This document shows positions 6,120 to 10,526 of a DNA stretch of 10,526 nucleotides, piece after piece; position 1 is the first letter of the stretch; each line of letters opens with the position of its first letter. This stretch comes from an uncultured Bacteroidales bacterium (GTDB taxonomy: Bacteria; Bacteroidota; Bacteroidia; Bacteroidales; Paludibacteraceae), in the NCBI GenBank assembly GCA_937911235.1, contig CALDPN010000116.1, positions 1 to 10,526 of the forward strand, in the 5' to 3' direction. The notes below the pieces were generated by a model, which was not told the origin of the DNA, ran no database searches, and saw only the letters and a list, made by a program, of their open reading frames with translations. A program made the translations under genes and the position numbers.

Positions 6120-6545
6120 ATGAATATCGGAAATAGCGCAAAAGTGTCCCTTCCGAGTGGGGCAGAGTTAGAAATGACCCTTGCCCCATTTTTGGAAGGG
6201 GAAAGATTATTCTCTGCAATAGCAGAGTGCCTGAAATCGGTAAAGATGGAAGGGCTAAACACAGATGACCTGACAGCCAGCTTTGAAAGCATTAAAGGCG
6301 CTGTGCTGGCCTGTTTAACCAGCAAGGAACTAAAGGAAGCTCTGCTGGCCTGTCTAAAGCGGTGCACATACAACGGGCAACGTATAACCTCTTGGGACAT
6401 CTTTGAAGACATCAATGCAAGGGAAGACTATCTGACAGTATGCTGGGAGGTTGTCAAGTTTAACTTGACCCCTTTTACGAAGAACCTCTTTTCAAAGTTC
6501 TCAATGTCCCTGGGAATAGCAAAAGCGAACCCAGAGTCAAAATAG
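6120..6545 (+). CDS. Tail assembly chaperone, short form
   Basis: A 141-aa protein between tube and tape-measure genes, the standard place for a tail assembly chaperone (lambda gpG, P2 gpE and Mu equivalents). It starts with VSLPSGAELEMTLAPFLEGERLFSAI, an antiparallel opening followed by helices, as in related chaperones. The chaperone binds the tape measure and keeps it ready for tube polymerisation, but is absent from the finished virion. Frame 0 ends at TAG 6543-6545. A slippery heptamer at 6470-6476 allows a minority of ribosomes to make a longer form (separate entry). A weak GAGGG lies upstream of the ATG. The sequence itself is not strongly family-diagnostic; gene order and the frameshift are the main evidence. 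Confidence 0.68.
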   Translation: MNIGNSAKVSLPSGAELEMTLAPFLEGERLFSAIAECLKSVKMEGLNTDDLTASFESIKGAVLACLTSKELKEALLACLKRCTYNGQRITSWDIFEDINAREDYLTVCWEVVKFNLTPFTKNLFSKFSMSLGIAKANPESK

Positions 6546-6706
6546 GGGATGACCCACTTGTAATCATCCTCAAACTCGTCAAAAGCGGGTACGGGGACAT
6601 AGAAGTGGTAAAGCGGATGAATAGCAGGGAAGTGCTCCAGGCTATCCAATACGAAAAATTTACAGCTGACTATCAAAGCGCGTACATCGAGCTGAATAAA
6701 AAATAA
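6120..6706 (+). CDS. Tail assembly chaperone, -1 frameshift fusion form
   Basis: This 195-aa product joins the first 119 residues of the chaperone (6120-6476) to a 76-codon extension in the -1 frame (6476-6703, stop TAA 6704-6706). The canonical heptamer C CCT TTT at 6470-6476 is correctly phased, and the -1 frame opens only just before it, after a TAA at 6461-6463. The extension includes GDDPLVIILKLVKSGYGD and VLQAIQYEKFTADYQSAYIE, with no suitable start codon of its own near its beginning; it reaches to within one base of the tape-measure ATG. This mirrors lambda G/GT and P2 E/E', where the extension recruits the tape measure. Slippage itself is inferred. Confidence 0.75.
6453..6469 (+). 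promoter_or_regulatory. Hairpin directly upstream of the slippery site
   Basis: GTCAAG (6453-6458) pairs with CTTGAC (6464-6469) around a TTTAA loop, ending one base before the CCCTTTT heptamer. A GGGAGG Shine-Dalgarno-like motif (6445-6450) precedes it. Either could modulate frameshifting. Being followed by CCCTTTT, the hairpin could also slow transcription. Structure is read from the bases; effect is inferred. Confidence 0.4.
6470..6476 (+). promoter_or_regulatory. Programmed -1 frameshift slippery heptamer
   Basis: The bases read C CCT TTT in the chaperone frame, fitting X XXY YYZ. Both tRNAs can re-pair as CCC TTT after a one-base backward slip. Decoding then resumes at TAC 6476-6478. 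A weak 5-bp stem (6481-6485 with 6497-6501) lies 4 bases downstream. Confidence 0.72.
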
Positions 6707-6707
6707 T

Positions 6708-7982
6708 ATGCCAGTAATTGATGATTTAACAGTACGAATTAACATGAAGGGCGGGAAAGAGAGTTTTTCCACAATGAAACAGCTCAAAACCACCACCCTG
6801 GCCGCCAAAACAGCAGCCCTGGCCGCTGTGGTAGCGTTCGCAAAGATGTCGCAGGAAGCCCGAAAGCTGGCAATGAACATGGATATCTTTGAAAAGACCA
6901 CAGGACTCAGTAGCAAGGTCCTTGAAAGGATGTCCTTCAAGGCAGCTTCAGCGGGCATCAGCCTTGACAACTACGGGGACACTCTCCAGCGCATCCAGCA
7001 GATGACAATGGATATTGCCAGAGGGCAGGGGAACATAGCCCCGTTCCAATTACACGGCATAGGAGTAAGCAAAGACCCTATCAAGGTAATGGACCAGATA
7101 TCCGCAAAGCTAAAAGCGCTACAAGGGGACCCAGCACGGGCGGCACAACTGGCCCAGGACTTCGGCTTAAGCAACGAGATGATGTACGCTCTCATGCAAG
7201 GCCAGACCGAAGAACTGGAAGAACAATGGCTTCTCAAGGCCAAAGACAAAGATGCCCTGGTACAGCTCAACAGAGAGTGGTATAAGCTCTGGTGGTATGC
7301 CAAACAGATAGGCATCCGTTCACAGGGGTTTCTAGCCCACGTAGCATTGCCACTCGTAAAGGCGGCGGTGCAAATCGTAAAGACAGTAGGGGACATTTCC
7401 TTCGCAGTAGCCGATTGGTACGAAAAGACACGCTGGATCAAAGATTTTATGGTTGCCATAGGTATCGGCGCAATAGCGCTCCTGGCCTATCTGTGGCCGC
7501 TCCCGACAGCCGTAGCACTTCTGGCGCTTGCCCTCGAAGACGTATATGGGTACTTCACGGGGAAAGACAGCTTGCTGGGAAGATTTATCGAGTGGGTCAA
7601 ACAAGGGGAATTGCTGAAAGCCATCTTCTTGACAATAGCCGAAATTATAAGGACAATTTCAACATCCATATTTGGTAGAGCGTTCACGAAGAAAGCTTCC
7701 GACTGGCTATTAAACAGAAATGAAGACGGTACGTTCAAAGACAATACGGCGGCGCTCGCAATGCTCCCACAAAACATGGCCGATTTCGCCAAACCAGTAT
7801 TACAAGGTGCTGGTGGCATAAGCCTTGTGCAGAACAACAATGTCAATCTCCTCTCAACAGGAGATGCATCCGAAGACGGGATAGCAGCAGGGAACGTGTT
7901 GCATACCGCCGCGGTAGACAGCACGGCAATGCAAAATTCGGAACTTGCAAGGATAGACCCTCTCGGTATAATGAAAAGGTAA
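6708..7982 (+). CDS. Tail tape measure protein
   Basis: A 424-aa protein that follows the chaperone, as tape measures do. It sets tail length inside the tube and leaves with the DNA at injection. The N-terminus (MPVIDDLTVRINMKGGKESF) and an Ala/Lys-rich helical stretch (about 25-57) are followed by DIFEKTTGLSSKVLERMSF, a segment common in phage tape measures. A hydrophobic stretch at about 247-277 (around IGIGAIALLAYLWPLPTAVA) looks membrane-inserting. It is followed by LEDVYGYFTGKDSLLGRFIEW, where related proteins carry an 'EDxxxxxxGxDSxxGRFxE' motif. At the usual rule of about 0.15 nm per residue the tail would be near 60 nm, short for a myovirus. No clear Shine-Dalgarno site precedes the ATG, which lies one base after the frameshift product's stop, so re-initiation is likely. 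Confidence 0.82.
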   Translation: MPVIDDLTVRINMKGGKESFSTMKQLKTTTLAAKTAALAAVVAFAKMSQEARKLAMNMDIFEKTTGLSSKVLERMSFKAASAGISLDNYGDTLQRIQQMTMDIARGQGNIAPFQLHGIGVSKDPIKVMDQISAKLKALQGDPARAAQLAQDFGLSNEMMYALMQGQTEELEEQWLLKAKDKDALVQLNREWYKLWWYAKQIGIRSQGFLAHVALPLVKAAVQIVKTVGDISFAVADWYEKTRWIKDFMVAIGIGAIALLAYLWPLPTAVALLALALEDVYGYFTGKDSLLGRFIEWVKQGELLKAIFLTIAEIIRTISTSIFGRAFTKKASDWLLNRNEDGTFKDNTAALAMLPQNMADFAKPVLQGAGGISLVQNNNVNLLSTGDASEDGIAAGNVLHTAAVDSTAMQNSELARIDPLGIMKR

Positions 7983-7987
7983 TCTAA

Positions 7988-8812
7988 ATGGCACTAGACC
8001 TAGGAAAGATTCTTAATAACCCGTACGCTTTCAAGCTCAACAGCTTGACAAACATAGTCGACCTCGCTTCCACAGCTGGGGAGATGTTCCTCGTGGCCCC
8101 AGAAAAGCTACAGAACGAGGTCTATATCTTTGACACTCGCGGGGATGAAGACGTAACTCTTGAGAGCGACATCACGGACAACTGGGTAGAAGACAATTCC
8201 ACCATGCAGGACCACATTGGGCTAAAGCCTATGTCAATAACCCTCACGGGGTATGTGGGAGAGCTCGTAACCACCCCCAGAACCAAAGAACAGGCCACCT
8301 ACGAAACGGTGTCCTCCATTACCCAGGCCATAGCACCCTTGACCCCGATTTTATCGGCCCAAAGCCAGTATATCTTCAACAGAGTGAAGGAAACATACGA
8401 TATCTACAACAAAGCGAACCAGACCGTAGACAGAATTGAAAACACGCTCAAAAAGATATCCGTACCCGATGAAGCCAGCAAACAATCGCAGGCGTTCGGG
8501 CGCTTCTACGAGATGTGGGCCACACGGCAATTGAGCACGGTATACACCCCGTTCGGGGCGTACAACTCAATGGCCATTGAAAAGGTCACAGCCAAACAGA
8601 GCGAAGACGGTGTCTATGTGTCGGAGTTCTCGGTAACCTTCAAGCAAGTCCGCATAGCAAACACGATTTTTGTAGCCAGAAAAGGAACGGGCCGTACGGG
8701 GCAGACCCTATCCAAACAAGTGGACAAAGGCACAAAGAAGCCAGAGAACAAAACGGCGGCCGCTGGTCTGTTTGACTGGGCCAAAGGCGTGGTAAGCAAG
8801 GGGAGAGAGTAA
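7988..8812 (+). CDS. Dit-like baseplate / distal tail protein
   Basis: A 274-aa protein after the tape measure. Residues about 40-95 contain YIFDTRGDEDVTLESDITDN followed by QDHIGLKPMSITLTGYVGEL. This resembles the N-terminal domain of Dit-like phage tail proteins ('ESxIThxPVExGxxIxDHxxxKPxxIxxxGxIS'), which form the ring joining the tube to the baseplate hub. The middle is helical (TQAIAPLTPILSAQSQYIFN and onward), then FYEMWATRQLSTVYTPFGAY and a strand-rich VSEFSVTFKQVRIANTIFVA. The C-terminal tail is rich in Lys and polar residues. AAAGG occurs upstream of the ATG. The stop overlaps the next ATG (TAATG). Family assignment is by recalled motif. Confidence 0.65.
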   Translation: MALDLGKILNNPYAFKLNSLTNIVDLASTAGEMFLVAPEKLQNEVYIFDTRGDEDVTLESDITDNWVEDNSTMQDHIGLKPMSITLTGYVGELVTTPRTKEQATYETVSSITQAIAPLTPILSAQSQYIFNRVKETYDIYNKANQTVDRIENTLKKISVPDEASKQSQAFGRFYEMWATRQLSTVYTPFGAYNSMAIEKVTAKQSEDGVYVSEFSVTFKQVRIANTIFVARKGTGRTGQTLSKQVDKGTKKPENKTAAAGLFDWAKGVVSKGRE

Positions 8813-9165
8813 TGCAGATACTAGACACCATATCAAACGATGCCAAACAAAAACACACTATCCTCTTAACGAAGGATAACTCATCCGTCGTGCTCCAGCT
8901 AACCTACAAACCTACCCAGATAGGGTGGTTTCTTGACGTGGAATACGAAACAAAGGATTTCGCGGTGTACGGCTTGAGGGTAACAACGAACCTCAACCTA
9001 CTAAACCAATGGAGAAACATCCTCCCCTTTGGGATCATCTGCTACTGCGATGACAACCAGGACCCATTGAGTATAGAAGATTTTCTAGTAGGGCGGGCAC
9101 ACCTTGCCATACTAAACGAAGAAGAAGTAGAAGAACTGGTGGCTCTAGAGAGAGAAGAAAAGTAA
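8812..9165 (+). CDS. Baseplate plug protein (Pam3 gp18-like)
   Basis: A 117-aa protein between the Dit-like and hub genes, matching the small baseplate plug proteins described for the cyanophage Pam3. The pattern includes an early beta strand pair (VVLQLTYKPTQIGWFLDVEY), then VYGLRVTTNLNLLNQWRNIL and PFGIICYCDDNQDPLSIEDF, matching the family's 'G.W.lDi......i..g..l....dLl..yr..lp.G.l'. The acidic C-terminus (LNEEEVEELVALEREE) also fits. The plug blocks the hub channel until contraction. GGGGAGAG upstream of the ATG serves as the ribosome site, and TAATG overlaps couple it to both neighbours. Confidence 0.65.
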   Translation: MQILDTISNDAKQKHTILLTKDNSSVVLQLTYKPTQIGWFLDVEYETKDFAVYGLRVTTNLNLLNQWRNILPFGIICYCDDNQDPLSIEDFLVGRAHLAILNEEEVEELVALEREEK

Positions 9166-10019
9166 TGATAAAGTGGACTAGAAACTACATATTGAGCATA
9201 CAAGCCGAAGGCGGGTGGTTGGACATCACTATGCCCTATACGATGTCGTTCTCAATAGTCCGCAACACAATGGCCCAGGCGAACACGGGGCGGTTCACTA
9301 TACTGAACCTGGCCGAAGACACGCGCCGAAGAATTTACAAAGACAAATACAGAACCAATGTCTATAAAGGAATTGAGTTAAGAGCTGGGTACGGGGACAC
9401 AAAAGAAACATTACCTTTAATTTTTAAGGGCAATATAATGCAAGCATATTCCCAGAGAAACGGGGTCAACTACGAAACATCCATCGAAGCCTATGACGGA
9501 GGGTTCGCTTATGTGAACGCAAACACCGCAAGGGCATTCGCAGACGGGACCCCAGACAAACAGATCCTGGAAAGTCTTATCCAGGACCTCCCGCACGTAG
9601 TAAAGGGGAAAATCGGGGAATATGTGGACAAACTCCCCAAAGGGAACACGATGAACGGACCCACAGCGGAACTCATTAAAAACATCTCTAAAAGCAATTT
9701 TTTTATAGATAATGAGAAAGCATACTGCCTACAGGACAACGAGTGCATAAAAGGCAGTATCCAGAAAATAACCAGCGACACGGGACTCATGGGGTCCCCA
9801 CTCCGTGAGGAAGCGTTTCTGACATTTACTATCATGTTCGAACCCAGGCTACAGGTGGGGCAATACCTCCAACTGGAAAGCCAAACGGAAGAACTGTTCA
9901 ACGGGGAGTACAAAGTCCTCGGAATAGAACACCAGGGTGTAATATCCGATGCACAAAGCGGGCGGTGCATAACCAAAGCATCCCTATACTATGGGCCAGG
10001 AGGGCTGAAGATCCTATGA
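9165..10019 (+). CDS. Baseplate hub protein (gp27 / gpD-like)
   Basis: A 284-aa protein upstream of the spike gene, the usual place of the trimeric hub that links the tube to the puncturing device. The N-terminal domain is strand-rich: YTMSFSIVRNTMAQANTGRF, TILNLAEDTRRRIYKDKY, GIELRAGYGD and FKGNIMQAYSQRNGVNYETS, a layout typical of hub domains that resemble the tube fold. The middle holds a helical section (DKQILESLIQDLPHVVKGKI). The C-terminal part contains EEAFLTFTIMFEPRLQVGQY, LQLESQTEELFNGEYKVLGI and EHQGV, recalling the end of gpD/gp27-like proteins ('P.l.pGq.v.l.s...ng.y.v..v.H.gd'). The stop overlaps the spike ATG (ATGA). Confidence 0.7.
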   Translation: MIKWTRNYILSIQAEGGWLDITMPYTMSFSIVRNTMAQANTGRFTILNLAEDTRRRIYKDKYRTNVYKGIELRAGYGDTKETLPLIFKGNIMQAYSQRNGVNYETSIEAYDGGFAYVNANTARAFADGTPDKQILESLIQDLPHVVKGKIGEYVDKLPKGNTMNGPTAELIKNISKSNFFIDNEKAYCLQDNECIKGSIQKITSDTGLMGSPLREEAFLTFTIMFEPRLQVGQYLQLESQTEELFNGEYKVLGIEHQGVISDAQSGRCITKASLYYGPGGLKIL

Positions 10020-10526
10020 GTAAAGCAACCCAGTACGGGCCACAGATGACCCTTTCGGGTCTTATGGACCTACAAAAGAAAGGGACAATGCGCCAGATAA
10101 ACTGCCACCAGATAGGGGAAATCGTGTCCTTTAACGCGGATAATCAAACCGCAGAGGTGCAACTGAAGATGTCCTATGTCATCAACGGGGAAATCAAAGA
10201 ATACCCGCTTTTGATAGATTGCCCGTGTATTATCCTGGCTGGTGGGGAAGGGGCGCTCACAATGCCGATTTCGGCAGGGGATAGCTGTCTTGTGCTCTTT
10301 AATGACTGCGATATGGACAATTGGTTCGCAGGGGGCCAGACAATGCCACCCAGAACAGACCGTTTGCACGATTTTTCGGATGCCATAGCACTAGTAGGGC
10401 TCCGCAACAAACAAAACAAGCTGTCGGGCTATTTGGCCCAAGGAACAGAGCTCAAATACGGATCTAGCACCATTAAGCTGGAAAACGGCAAGGTAACCGT
10501 AACAAACGGGACCGCAACAGTAGAAG
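10016..10526 (+). CDS. Gp138-type membrane-puncturing tail spike (gpV-like), partial
   Basis: The gene begins at the ATG overlapping the hub stop, with an AGGAGGG a little upstream, and runs off the right edge after 170 codons. The N-terminal half matches the Gp138 N-terminal domain: IGEIVSFNADNQTAEVQLKM, YPLLIDCPCIILAGGEGALT, PISAGDSCLVLFNDCDMDNW, FAGGQ, and RLHDFSDAIALVGLR. This is an OB-fold that attaches the spike trimer to the hub. After about residue 139 short polar repeats begin (YGSSTIKLENGKVTVTNG), as in the beta-helical spike shaft. The metal-binding tip expected at the C-terminus is outside the window. The spike pierces the outer membrane when the sheath contracts. Confidence 0.82.
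   Translation, partial: MSKATQYGPQMTLSGLMDLQKKGTMRQINCHQIGEIVSFNADNQTAEVQLKMSYVINGEIKEYPLLIDCPCIILAGGEGALTMPISAGDSCLVLFNDCDMDNWFAGGQTMPPRTDRLHDFSDAIALVGLRNKQNKLSGYLAQGTELKYGSSTIKLENGKVTVTNGTATVE

Noticed and set aside
6537..6547. Slippage at TCA AAA TAG, the chaperone stop, as the frameshift site
   Set aside because: A Lys tRNA could slip there, but the heptamer is not canonical. CCCTTTT upstream is canonical and in phase, with the -1 frame open from just before it.
6428..6970. Minus-strand open frame (180 codons) across the chaperone end and tape-measure start
   Set aside because: It covers the frameshift region antisense. The plus-strand frames there are explained by the chaperone fusion and the tape measure.
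1..10526. CRISPR array, tRNA, rRNA or insertion sequence
   Set aside because: No spaced direct repeats, cloverleaf-like segments, rRNA stretches or transposase genes were seen on either strand by eye.

Overview
The window joins two unlike segments. Bases 1 to about 2,450 look like Bacteroidales chromosome. Both genes there lie on the minus strand: the 5' end of a queA-type tRNA-modification gene and a complete, exported S46 dipeptidyl-peptidase of the DPP7 type. Neither has a Shine-Dalgarno sequence, and the queA promoter fits the Bacteroidetes pattern (TTTTG, 19 bp, TAccTTTG). A terminator hairpin and that promoter are interleaved between the two genes.

From about 2,460 to the right edge everything is on the plus strand and belongs to the late operon of a contractile-tailed phage (myovirus type). 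The order is: Mu gpG/HK97 gp10-like morphogenesis protein, probable neck protein, an inserted GIY-YIG homing endonuclease, tail terminator, DUF3383-type tail sheath, tail tube, tail-assembly chaperone with a frameshift extension, tape measure, Dit-like baseplate protein, baseplate plug (Pam3 gp18-like), gp27/gpD-like hub, and the start of a Gp138-type puncturing spike. Genes are packed with ATGA and TAATG overlaps, and several have clear Shine-Dalgarno sites, unlike the left-hand genes.

Together the phage genes describe a complete tube/sheath/baseplate series for a short contractile tail. Tube and sheath form the tail trunk, the tape measure sets its length, the chaperone pair loads the tape measure, and Dit-like, plug, hub and spike proteins build the tip. 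No head or packaging genes are seen on the left, where the operon meets the chromosome directly. A 35-codon open stretch just upstream (2435-2539) looks like the tail end of a cut-off phage gene. The junction may therefore be a degraded prophage, a tailocin-like locus, an unusual integration point or a chimeric assembly.

Most notable observations: (1) the abrupt chromosome/phage junction; (2) a canonical -1 slippery heptamer, C CCT TTT at 6470-6476, that fuses the 141-aa chaperone to an otherwise orphan 76-codon frame; (3) a homing endonuclease split by a one-base frame change exactly between its catalytic domain and NUMOD3 repeats; (4) apparent displacement of the neck gene's 3' end by that endonuclease.
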